Of a DNA stretch of 64,000 nucleotides, positions 50,363-57,872 are shown in pieces. Source of the stretch: CAIMFV01 sp040757715 (lineage in GTDB: Bacteria; Pseudomonadota; Alphaproteobacteria; Caulobacterales; Caulobacteraceae); contig JBFLWS010000001.1 of NCBI GenBank assembly GCA_040757715.1, positions 186,001-250,000 on the forward strand. Direction: 5' to 3'. Below the pieces are notes generated by a model. The model was given only the letters and a program-made list of their open reading frames with translations, was not told the DNA's origin and searched no databases. The position numbers were made by a program, and so were the translations under genes. Position 1 is the stretch's first letter, and every line of letters starts with the position of its first letter.

Positions 50363-50878
50363 TTAGCGCTTGGAGAACTGGAAGCTGCGGCGAGCCTTGG
50401 CGCGACCGTACTTCTTACGCTCGACCACGCGGCTGTCGCGGGTGAGGAAGCCGTGCGGCTTCAGCACCGGACGCAAGCCCGGCTCATAATAGGTCAAGGC
50501 CTTGGAAAGGCCGTGACGGATGGCGCCGGCTTGGCCGGAGAGACCCGAGCCCTGCACGCTGACGATGACGTCGAACTGGGCCAGGCGGTCGGTGACCACC
50601 AGGGGCTGGGCGATCATCATGCGCAGCACCGGACGGGCGAAGTAAACCGTCTGGTCGCGGTCGTTGATGGTGATCTTGCCCGAGCCCGGCTTGATCCAGA
50701 CCTTGGCGATGGCGTTCTTGCGCTTGCCGGTGGCGTAGGCGCGGCCATACTTGTCGATCTTGGGCTCGCGCGGGGCCACGGCCTCGGCGACGGCGCTGAG
50801 GGACTTCAGCGCGTCAAAGCCGGTGGCGCGTTCGGCCGGGGCGGCCTCTTGAGCGGGGGTGTCGCTCGCCATGGTCAC
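50363..50878 (-). CDS. rpsI: 30S ribosomal protein S9
   Basis: 171 residues from GTG at 50878 (overlapping the rplM stop), or 169 from the ATG at 50872. The core (from about residue 45: YGRAYATGKRKNAIAKVWIK) and the C-terminal TRDSRVVERKKYGRAKARRS with terminal FSKR, whose tail reaches the P-site tRNA, are typical. The roughly 40-residue acidic/Ala-rich N-terminal extension is common in alphaproteobacteria. Confidence 0.97.
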   Translation of the reverse strand: MTMASDTPAQEAAPAERATGFDALKSLSAVAEAVAPREPKIDKYGRAYATGKRKNAIAKVWIKPGSGKITINDRDQTVYFARPVLRMMIAQPLVVTDRLAQFDVIVSVQGSGLSGQAGAIRHGLSKALTYYEPGLRPVLKPHGFLTRDSRVVERKKYGRAKARRSFQFSKR

Positions 50879-51348
50879 TGGCTCCGCACGTTCTTGGCGT
50901 TCAGGTCGGCGAACGCGATGGTTTCAGGGTTCTGCGCCTCATGCGGATGCTCCGCCGAGGTGTAGATGCGCAGGTGGGTCATCTGCTTGCGGGCCAAGGG
51001 GCTTTCCTTGGGCAGCATGCGCTCCACGGCCTTTTCGAGGATACGCTCGGGGAAACGGCCGCCGAGGATCTTGCCCGCGGTGCGTTCCTTCACGCCGCCC
51101 GGATAGCCGGTGTGCCAGTAGTAGATCTTGTCTTCGAGCTTGCGGCCCGTGAACTTCACCTTGTCGGCGTTGACGACGATGACGTAGTCGCCGCAGTCCA
51201 CGTGGGGGGTGTAGTCGGGGCGGTGCTTGCCGCGAAGGCGCATGGCGATGAACGAGGCGAGACGGCCGACGACGGCGTTCTCGGCGTCGATCACGATCCA
51301 CTTCTTCTCGACCTCCGCCGGCTTCAGCGAAACCGTGGTCTTTTGCAT
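50875..51348 (-). CDS. rplM: 50S ribosomal protein L13
   Basis: 157 residues, family length. WIVIDAENAVVGRLASFIAM, YVIVVNADKVKFTGRKL and ERILEKAVERMLPKESPLAR are standard. It is the first gene of the L13-S9 operon and has a good promoter at 51407-51435. Confidence 0.98.
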   Translation of the reverse strand: MQKTTVSLKPAEVEKKWIVIDAENAVVGRLASFIAMRLRGKHRPDYTPHVDCGDYVIVVNADKVKFTGRKLEDKIYYWHTGYPGGVKERTAGKILGGRFPERILEKAVERMLPKESPLARKQMTHLRIYTSAEHPHEAQNPETIAFADLNAKNVRSQ

Positions 51349-51406
51349 GGAAGGATCATCCGAAATCGGGGCGGGCCGGTCGTGGCGTCGCCTTGAAGAG
51401 GCGCTG

Positions 51407-51435
51407 CATATACTGGCGCGGCTTCAGCGTGTCAA
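51407..51435 (-). promoter_or_regulatory. Promoter of rplM-rpsI
   Basis: Minus strand: perfect TTGACA (51435-51430), 17-bp spacer, TATATG (51412-51407). The expected start is near 51400, giving a leader of about 52 nt before rplM. Confidence 0.65.
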
Positions 51436-51488
51436 ACGATGAGTCCAGCGCCATATTCGCGTTACTATTTGAATTTAATGAGAATTTC

Positions 51489-51509
51489 AAAAACGGTATT
51501 ATGATACCG
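51489..51509 (-). terminator. Rho-independent terminator downstream of ctaA
   Basis: Minus strand: CGGTAT (51509-51504), 4-nt loop, ATACCG (51499-51494), then five T (51493-51489). It is 9 bp past the ctaA stop. The stem is short, but the layout is canonical. Confidence 0.65.
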
Positions 51510-51517
51510 CAATAATT

Positions 51518-52564
51518 TCAGCTCCGCGCGGTGCGCCAGGCGAAGCCGGTGGCGAGAGCCAGTACGCTGGCGGCCACGATCTGGTGCAACAGGGCTAGCC
51601 CCAGCGGCGCGGCGAAGACGAGGGTCAGCACGCCCAGACAGGCCTGCAGGAAGAGCCCGCCCAGCACCCAGAGGAAGGGCCGCGCCAGGAGCCTCGCCAT
51701 GGACGAGCGCGAGCGGAACAGGCGCACCGCCATCACCACCGCGGCGATGAGGATCAGATAGGCGACCAGTCGGTGATTGAACTGCACCGCCGCCACGCTA
51801 TGGGCCAGCGTGCCCCAGAGGCCGCCCCGCCCCACGTAGTCGGCTGGGATCCAGCGTCCGTTCATCAGCGGCCAGTCGGTGTTGATGCGCCCCGCCTGAT
51901 TGCCGGCCACGAGGGCGCCCAACAGGCACTGCGCGTAGATCGCGCCCAGGAGACCCACGGCGGCCGTGGTCCAGCCATTGTCGAGCAGCTGATTTGACGC
52001 CCGCGCCCTACCTGACCAGGCCTCCAGCCCCGTCCAGATGCAGGCGATGAAGATGAGCAGCGCGAGGCCGAGGTGCATGGCCAGGCGCTCGGGCGCCACG
52101 GCGATCCCGCGATCAAGGCCGCTGGCCACCATCCACCAGCCGATCAGACCCTGCAGGGCCCCGAGCCCCAGAATAATGAAGCAGCGCACCAGCAGCCGCC
52201 GCGGCAGGCGCTTCAACCACAACAGCACACCCATGGGGATGACGAAGGCCACGCCCACCAGGCGGCCGAGCAGCCGGTGGGCCCATTCCCACCAGTAGAT
52301 GCCCTTGAAGGCGCCAAGGCTCATGCCCGCGTTCACCAGGCGATATTGCGGGATCTGCTGATATTTGTGGAAGGCGTCCTGCCAGCCGGCTTCGCTTAGT
52401 GGCGGAATGACGCCGAGGATCGGCTTCCACTCCGTGATGGAGAGGCCGGAGCCGGTGAGCCGGGTCGCCCCGCCCACCACCACCATGGCCAGGACCAGTA
52501 AGGCGACGCCGAAGAGCCAAAGCGCCGTGGTCTGCGAGCGCTCCAGATTAAAGCTCCAACGCAT
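51518..52564 (-). CDS. ctaA: Heme A synthase (COX15/CtaA type 2)
   Basis: 348 residues with eight predicted membrane helices. Typical elements are VGGATRLTGSGLSITEWKPI near the N-terminus, the heme-ligand histidines in YWWEWAHRLLGRLVG, HLGLALLIF, FNHRLVAYL and LLHQIVAA. It converts heme O to heme A for cytochrome c oxidase. It is a single gene with its own terminator. Confidence 0.96.
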   Translation of the reverse strand: MRWSFNLERSQTTALWLFGVALLVLAMVVVGGATRLTGSGLSITEWKPILGVIPPLSEAGWQDAFHKYQQIPQYRLVNAGMSLGAFKGIYWWEWAHRLLGRLVGVAFVIPMGVLLWLKRLPRRLLVRCFIILGLGALQGLIGWWMVASGLDRGIAVAPERLAMHLGLALLIFIACIWTGLEAWSGRARASNQLLDNGWTTAAVGLLGAIYAQCLLGALVAGNQAGRINTDWPLMNGRWIPADYVGRGGLWGTLAHSVAAVQFNHRLVAYLILIAAVVMAVRLFRSRSSMARLLARPFLWVLGGLFLQACLGVLTLVFAAPLGLALLHQIVAASVLALATGFAWRTARS

Positions 52565-52706
52565 GCGTACAAACCTTCACACCGCGGCCCGTCTCGGGCG
52601 CCGCTCTAGTCCTTCCTGACGATGGCGTCCATGTTCAATTCGCATCTCGCTTGCAACCTTGACCGCGCGGCGTAGAAGGCGGGATCGATTTTGAGAGGAA
52701 AAGGCC

Positions 52707-52901
52707 ATGGGACGACGGGGACGCAAGGCCATTGCATCGATCGGCATCCTCGTCTTTGTGATCGTCTACGCCTTCGCCGCGGCAGCGATCGGCCGCAGCC
52801 TTCCTGATATTTGGTGGCTGAAGCTCGCCTTCTACGCGGCGGCGGGGATCGGCTGGGGCGTGCCGATCATCCCCCTGATCCGCTGGGCGAACCGGTCATA
52901 A
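52707..52901 (+). CDS. DUF2842 family small membrane protein
   Basis: 64 residues, start supported by GAGAGGAAAAGG. Two hydrophobic helices (about 8-28 and 37-57) with the family ending GWGVPIIPLIRWANR. Small inner-membrane proteins of this family occur in alphaproteobacteria and are often encoded near ctaA, suggesting a link with the respiratory chain; the function is unknown. Confidence 0.85.
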   Translation: MGRRGRKAIASIGILVFVIVYAFAAAAIGRSLPDIWWLKLAFYAAAGIGWGVPIIPLIRWANRS

Positions 52902-52918
52902 GGTCTCATTGAGGCAGA

Positions 52919-52995
<77 letters not shown>

Positions 52996-53008
52996 CCGTG
53001 AGGCGTGC

Positions 53009-53037
53009 CTTATAGAGGCGCGCCTGCGCCGCCGCAA
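53009..53037 (-). promoter_or_regulatory. Promoter of tRNA-Pro(GGG)
   Basis: Minus strand: TTGCGG (53037-53032), 17-bp spacer, TATAAG (53014-53009); the tRNA begins 14 bp later. Confidence 0.65.
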
Positions 53038-53077
53038 CGCGAAAAGCAAAGAAATCGCGACGCTTGTTTTGCGGGTC

Positions 53078-53545
53078 TCAACCCTTGGCCAGCAGGGTGT
53101 CGATGCGCGCCTTCACCCCTTCCAGGTCGTCGAGCACGAAGCTCAAGCGCGCCCGGGCCGCGTCATCGAGGACGGAAACAGCTTCGCGAATGGCGTCAGG
53201 CGCCTTCGGGCTGGGCTCAAAGGGCGCAGACTCGATGGGCGCAGACTCGATGAGGGCAGGCGTGGTCTCGCCGCCCGCCGCCGCCATCAGCCGGCGCAGG
53301 CCCTGCTCCTTGTGCAGGCGCTGCACCCCCTTGATGGTGTAGCCTTCTTCGTGCAGCAGCACGCGCACGCCGCGCAGCATGTCGATGTCCTGGCGACGGT
53401 AGAAGCGCCGCCCGCCCGCGCGCTTCATGGGCCGGATGAAGGAGAACTTGGTCTCCCAGAACCGCAGGACGTGTTGCGGAACGCCGAGCTCGCTGGCCGC
53501 TTCGGAAATGGTCCTGAAGGCGTCCGGGCCCTTGGCGACGGTCAC
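53078..53545 (-). CDS. MerR family transcriptional regulator
   Basis: 155 residues, GTG start 2 bp after the ihfA stop. The N-terminal winged helix is FRTISEAASELGVPQHVLRF, then WETKFSFIRPMKRAGGRRFY, with RRQDIDMLRGVRVLLHEEGY and a coiled segment. No metal-binding cysteines are present, so it is not a metal sensor. The gene is the last of the conserved plsX-fabH-ihfA-merR group; its target is not known. Confidence 0.93.
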   Translation of the reverse strand: MTVAKGPDAFRTISEAASELGVPQHVLRFWETKFSFIRPMKRAGGRRFYRRQDIDMLRGVRVLLHEEGYTIKGVQRLHKEQGLRRLMAAAGGETTPALIESAPIESAPFEPSPKAPDAIREAVSVLDDAARARLSFVLDDLEGVKARIDTLLAKG

Positions 53546-53547
53546 CC

Positions 53548-53871
53548 TCAGCCCTCCGTGGGCTCAGCGCCGTTGAGGTGCGCCTCGTCGACGCGGGACT
53601 TCATCACCTGCGAGGCGCGGAAGCTGATCACCCGACGCGAGTCGATGGTGGCCGGCTCGCCGGTCTTGGGATTGCGGCCCATGCGCGCGCGCTTGGCCCG
53701 CACCTGGAACACGCCGAAGCCTGACAGCTTCACCACCTCGCCGGCCTCCAGGGCCTCAGCCACCAGATCGAGGGTCCGCTCCACCAGCCCAGCGCAGTCC
53801 TGGCGGGTCAGACCCACCTCTTCGTGCACGGCTTCGGCGAGATCCGCCCGCGTCAATGTTCCGCCCTTCAT
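53548..53871 (-). CDS. ihfA: Integration host factor subunit alpha
   Basis: 107 residues. HU/IHF fold: TLTRADLAEAVHEEVGLTRQ, VVKLSGFGVFQVRAKRARMG, and the DNA-intercalating arm RNPKTGEPATIDSRRVISFR with the key Pro. It forms the heterodimer that bends DNA with IhfB. It is encoded 79 bp after fabH. Confidence 0.96.
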   Translation of the reverse strand: MKGGTLTRADLAEAVHEEVGLTRQDCAGLVERTLDLVAEALEAGEVVKLSGFGVFQVRAKRARMGRNPKTGEPATIDSRRVISFRASQVMKSRVDEAHLNGAEPTEG

Positions 53872-53950
53872 GGGACGCGCCTTTCCACCTCACGCAAGAC
53901 GAGAATTGATGGCGCGAAAAGTTCAGAAAGTCAAAGGCTTCGGCTCAGGC

Positions 53951-54928
53951 CTAAAGGCGCACTAAACAAGCGCCCCAGGTGAGGCCGCCGCCCATGGCCT
54001 CCATCAGCACCAGCTGACCCGGTTTGATGCGCCCATCCTCGATGGCTTCAGCGAGGGCGAGGGGGATCGAGGCGGCCGAGGTGTTGGCGTGGCGGGCCAA
54101 GGTGGAGATCACGCGATGCTCGTCGATGCCGAGGCGATGGGCGACCCCGGCGAGGATGCGCTGGTTGGCCTGGTGCGGCACGAACCAATCGATCTGATTG
54201 AGGGCGACCCCCGCCACTTCCGCCGCCGCCTCCACGGCCTCGGAAATATTCACCACCGCGTGGCGGAACACCTGCTGGCCCTGCATGCGCAGATGCCCCA
54301 CCGTGCCGGTGGCGGAGGGACCGCCATCCACGAACAACAGCTCCTGCTTGGTTCCGTCGCAGCGCAGGGCGAAGCCCAAGAGGCCGCGGTCCGCCGTGGT
54401 CCCCGCCCCTGCCTGCGGCTCCAGCACCACCGCGCCCGCGCCGTCGCCGAACAGCACGCAGGTGGTGCGGTCCTCCATGTCGAGGAGGCGCGTCATGGTC
54501 TCCGCGCCGATGACGAGGGCGCACTTGGAGAGCCCGCGCGCAGTGAAGCCGTCGGCCACCGACAGGGCGTAGACGAAGCCCGAACACACCGCCTGCATGT
54601 CGAAGGCGATCCCCACCGGCGCGCCCAGCTTCTTCTGCACGATGGCCGCCGTGGCCGGGAAGGTGAGGTCGGGGGTGGTGGTGGCGACGATGATCAGGTC
54701 GACGTCCGCCGCCGTGCGCCCAGCCTTGGCGAGGGCCGCCCTGGCCGCCTCCACGGCGAGGTCGGAGGTGAATTCGCCCTCTCCAGCCCTGCGTCGCTCG
54801 GCGATGCCGGTGCGTTCGCGGATCCAGGCGTCGGTGGTGTCCACCACCTGGGCCAGGTCGTCATTCGTGACAACGATTGCGGGCAGATAGGCGCCCACGC
54901 CGGTGATCACGCTTCTCACCATGCTCAC
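53951..54928 (-). CDS. fabH: 3-oxoacyl-ACP synthase III
   Basis: 325 residues. The Cys-His-Asn triad is in MQAVCSGFVYALSV, WFVPHQANQRILAG and LARHANTSAASIPLAL. The start is GTG at 54928, with GGAG/AGGG upstream, although the ATG at 54922 is possible. It condenses acetyl-CoA with malonyl-ACP to start fatty-acid synthesis. It follows plsX by 5 bp. Confidence 0.97.
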   Translation of the reverse strand: MSMVRSVITGVGAYLPAIVVTNDDLAQVVDTTDAWIRERTGIAERRRAGEGEFTSDLAVEAARAALAKAGRTAADVDLIIVATTTPDLTFPATAAIVQKKLGAPVGIAFDMQAVCSGFVYALSVADGFTARGLSKCALVIGAETMTRLLDMEDRTTCVLFGDGAGAVVLEPQAGAGTTADRGLLGFALRCDGTKQELLFVDGGPSATGTVGHLRMQGQQVFRHAVVNISEAVEAAAEVAGVALNQIDWFVPHQANQRILAGVAHRLGIDEHRVISTLARHANTSAASIPLALAEAIEDGRIKPGQLVLMEAMGGGLTWGACLVRL

Positions 54929-54933
54929 TTGCC

Positions 54934-56016
54934 CTACTCCGCGGATTTGGCTTCAGAGACGACGTTATTCGTAGCGTCGGGAGCGAGCGCCACGCTCAGG
55001 CGCTCGATATTGCGGCCGATCTCTTCGATATAGCGGCTCGCAGCGAGGTCGTAGGCGATCTTGATGGCGTCCGCAAATCCGCTGGCGTCCGTGCCGCCGT
55101 GGCTTTTCACCACGGTGCCGTTGAGTCCCAGAAGCGGCCCGCCCCCAGGCGGCGTCAGCCGGGCTCTCAGCCGGTCCAGTCCGCCCTTGGCCAGAACGGC
55201 GCCGGCCATGGAGAGCGGATCGCCGGTGAGCGATTGCTTCAAGCTGGCGGCGAAGAACCGCGCCAGCCCCTCCCCGGTCTTTAGGGCGATGTTGCCGGTA
55301 AAGCCGTCGGTGACGATGACGTCCACCGCCCCGCCGGCGATGTCATTGCCCTCGACGAAGCCGCGATAGTCGAAATCAAACCCGCCCGCGCGCAGCAGCC
55401 GGTTGGCTTCGCGCACCTCCTCGTGGCCCTTCATCTCTTCCGAGCCCACGTTCAACACGCCCACGGTGGGACGATAGGCCGGGTCGGCGGCGTGAACAGC
55501 GCGATAGAAGGCGTCGCCCATGATGGCGAACTCCACCAGCTGGCTCGCGGCGCAGTCGATGTTGGCGCCCACGTCCAATAGTGCGGTGACGCCGCGGGCG
55601 GTGGGCCAGCTGGCCACGATGGCCGGCCGCTCCAGTCCGGAGCCGATCATGCGCAGAATGAGCTTGGAGATGGCCATGAGGGCCCCGGTGTTGCCGCCCG
55701 ACACCGCAGCGGCCGCCTCGCCCTGGCGGATCGCCTCCACCGCGTTCCACAGGCTGGAGCCCTTGCCCCGGCGCAGGGCCTGGGCCGGCTTCTCTTCGCC
55801 GCTGATGATTTGGGCGGTGTGGCGAATCTCCACCAGGGGGCGCAGGGCCTCGAATCGGCGCAGTTCCGCCTCGATGCGCGCCTCATCGCCGTGCAGCAGG
55901 AAGCGCACCGGCCGGCCTGAGAGGCGGCGTGTGGCCTCCGCCGCGCCAGCCACCGCCACCGGCGGACCGTGATCGCCGCCCATGGCGTCGATAGAAATAA
56001 CCAGGGGATCAGTCAC
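54934..56016 (-). CDS. plsX: Phosphate acyltransferase PlsX
   Basis: 360 residues, GTG start. SIDAMGGDHGPPVAVAGAAE, SGGNTGALMAISKLILRMI, LDVGANIDCAASQLVEFA and VTDGFTGNIALKTGEGLARF are diagnostic. It makes acyl-phosphate from acyl-ACP for phospholipid synthesis. It lies upstream of fabH, a pairing found across bacteria. Confidence 0.97.
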   Translation of the reverse strand: MTDPLVISIDAMGGDHGPPVAVAGAAEATRRLSGRPVRFLLHGDEARIEAELRRFEALRPLVEIRHTAQIISGEEKPAQALRRGKGSSLWNAVEAIRQGEAAAAVSGGNTGALMAISKLILRMIGSGLERPAIVASWPTARGVTALLDVGANIDCAASQLVEFAIMGDAFYRAVHAADPAYRPTVGVLNVGSEEMKGHEEVREANRLLRAGGFDFDYRGFVEGNDIAGGAVDVIVTDGFTGNIALKTGEGLARFFAASLKQSLTGDPLSMAGAVLAKGGLDRLRARLTPPGGGPLLGLNGTVVKSHGGTDASGFADAIKIAYDLAASRYIEEIGRNIERLSVALAPDATNNVVSEAKSAE

Positions 56017-56116
56017 AGAGAACGCCCAGCTCCGCAGCTCGCGTCGGACTCAAAACAGCGAGGTCCGCATCGGCGGGCGGACCTTAGCGTCTGCGGACGA
56101 TGATGCAAGGCGGCGC

Positions 56117-56644
56117 TCACTCGTCCTTGGGAGCCGCCGTCTTGAGGGCGGCGAGCTTGGCGAACGGAGAAATGGTGGCTGTGGTTTCTGGTTGAGCGAA
56201 CACCGCCCCCGGTTTGCGCGGATAGGGATCGATCTCCAGGGCCAGCTGCTCGCATAGAGCCGCGCCCACGTCGATGGCGTCGCCTTCCAGCACGTCCGGC
56301 GGGTCGTCGGCGTCGGGATCGATGATGATCTCGGCGTCTTCCGGCGGCAGGAGGGCGCTGCCCCTCGGCGCGTACTTAAGGTCCACCTCGCCGCCGAGCT
56401 CGCTGTCGAACGGCTCTAGGGTGACGCCGCAGACCTGCGTCACCGTGGCGCGCCAGCGACCGGACAGGGCGTAGCCATCGAACCAGGGCGCAAGTTCGAG
56501 CTCGGCGTCATAGGCCTTCAGCGCCACCAGTCCATCGGCGCGGGCCATCGCCGTGCGCGTGGAATCGTCAGGTGCGAGCGATAGTTTCAGACCCTGGCCG
56601 ATGGCCGAAAGGCGAACCACATGGCTCCAAGGGGTGTCGATCAT
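56117..56644 (-). CDS. DUF177 (YceD) family protein
   Basis: 175 residues. The family pattern with a late acidic segment is visible (ATVTQVCGVTLEPFDSELGG, then DDPPDVLEGDAIDVGAALC and EQLALEIDPYPRKPGA). In other bacteria the gene is coupled to rpmF and plsX and relates to 23S rRNA accumulation; here it precedes plsX without rpmF. The start overlaps the chaperone gene stop. Confidence 0.88.
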   Translation of the reverse strand: MIDTPWSHVVRLSAIGQGLKLSLAPDDSTRTAMARADGLVALKAYDAELELAPWFDGYALSGRWRATVTQVCGVTLEPFDSELGGEVDLKYAPRGSALLPPEDAEIIIDPDADDPPDVLEGDAIDVGAALCEQLALEIDPYPRKPGAVFAQPETTATISPFAKLAALKTAAPKDE

Positions 56645-57180
56645 GAGGTCGCAGTCTCCAAGGCGTCCGGCGCGCGGCCGTCCAGGAACATATCGAGCGG
56701 CGCGGCCGCGAGGGCGGCGGTCCAGGCGCTCACATACTGGCAGAGCGCATCCACGTCCGCCTGGGCGACGCCCTCGAATACGGTGCGGGCGGTCACGGCG
56801 CCGAGCTCCGTCGTGTCCGGCAAGAGGTCCAGCGCCACGTCATAGGTCTTCATGCGGCCATAGACCGCTTCGCCCAGCTTGCGCATCTTCTTGGCCATGG
56901 AGAGGTCGCCCACGCCCAGCTCGCGGTAGGTGTCGTCGAGGGCTTGCAGATAAGCGTCGAACAAGGCCTGGCTGGTCTCCTTGGCCTGCGGTCCCTCCCC
57001 GCGCAGGCGGCGCAGCAGCAGGATCAGGTGCAGGGTGTAGAGCTCGAAGCGCCCCTCCAGCGTGTCTGGGGCGCCCATGTCGCGGTAAAGCGCGGGCGTT
57101 CGCGCCTGCTCCACCACCCAAAGATAGAGCCGTCGCCCCGCCGCCACGGCGGGTCTTGGCCTGAGCCATCGCTGCAACAT
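56641..57180 (-). CDS. Ubiquinol-cytochrome c chaperone family protein (CBP3-like)
   Basis: 179 residues. Similar in pattern to the CBP3/UQCC1 family: LYLWVVEQARTPALYRDMGA, then TLEGRFELYTLHLILLLRRL and YRELGVGDLSMAKKMRKLGE. Mitochondrial homologues help assemble cytochrome bc1. It lies upstream of the DUF177 gene with a 4-bp overlap, and bamE is divergent. Confidence 0.9.
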   Translation of the reverse strand: MLQRWLRPRPAVAAGRRLYLWVVEQARTPALYRDMGAPDTLEGRFELYTLHLILLLRRLRGEGPQAKETSQALFDAYLQALDDTYRELGVGDLSMAKKMRKLGEAVYGRMKTYDVALDLLPDTTELGAVTARTVFEGVAQADVDALCQYVSAWTAALAAAPLDMFLDGRAPDALETATS

Positions 57181-57299
57181 GCTGCTCGCCCCTTTTCCGC
57201 CGCGACCTCGGTTTAGCCTTCGTGCATTGAACTAGGCGCGCTGGCGCGATAGGTCAAAGACTTCGCCGGTCGGTCGGCGACGCATTTGAGGTTTCGTCC

Positions 57300-57770
57300 A
57301 TGGTGAAAACCGCCAGCCTTGTCGCCAGCTTGGCCCTTGCGGCCGGCCTCTGCGCCTGCGCGCCGGTGACGTCCTACAATGGATATCAGGTCCAGGACGT
57401 GAAACCTGACACCATGAAGGTGGGCGAGGACACCAAGTCCACCGTGCTCGGCAAGCTGGGCTCGCCCTCGGTGAAGTCGGAGTTCGACCCCAACACTTGG
57501 TACTACGTTTCGCAGGTTACCGAGCGCTACGCCTACTATCTGCCGCAAGTGCGCCAGCGCGATGTGGTGGAGATCAAGTTCGCCAAGGACGAAAAGGTGG
57601 CCAGCGTGCGTCACCTGAATCTGGAGAACGGCTTCCAGGTGGCGCTGAACAAGCGCGAGACCCCCACCCGCGGCCGCGAACTGTCGGTGTGGGAACAGAT
57701 CCTCGGCAATATCGGCCGCGGCGGCATGCTGCCGCGCGAAGACGACCCGGGCAACCGCGGTCGCCATTGA
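57300..57770 (+). CDS. bamE: Outer membrane protein assembly factor BamE
   Basis: 156 residues. The lipoprotein signal ends near GLCAC, although which Cys is modified is unclear. The BamE domain shows MKVGEDTKSTVLGKLGSPSV, then FDPNTWYYVSQVTERYAYYL and the conserved VEIKF strand. It stabilises the BAM complex that inserts outer-membrane proteins. It is a single gene, divergent from the chaperone gene, and terminated by the hairpin at 57824. Confidence 0.94.
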   Translation: MVKTASLVASLALAAGLCACAPVTSYNGYQVQDVKPDTMKVGEDTKSTVLGKLGSPSVKSEFDPNTWYYVSQVTERYAYYLPQVRQRDVVEIKFAKDEKVASVRHLNLENGFQVALNKRETPTRGRELSVWEQILGNIGRGGMLPREDDPGNRGRH

Positions 57771-57823
57771 GGCGGACCGCTTAGCGGCGTTCGGATTAAG
57801 TCGTTCGACCTGATCACAAAAAG

Positions 57824-57851
57824 AAGGCCCGGGATCGCTCCCGGGCCTTTT
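57824..57851. terminator. Bidirectional Rho-independent terminator between bamE and hppA
   Basis: AAGGCCCGGGA (57824-57834), TCGC loop, TCCCGGGCCTT (57839-57849): a perfect 11-bp stem flanked by T on one side (57848-57851) and A on the other (AAAAAG at 57818). It can stop both converging genes. Confidence 0.85.
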
Positions 57852-57872
57852 GCTTGCGCATGGTGAGTTCAA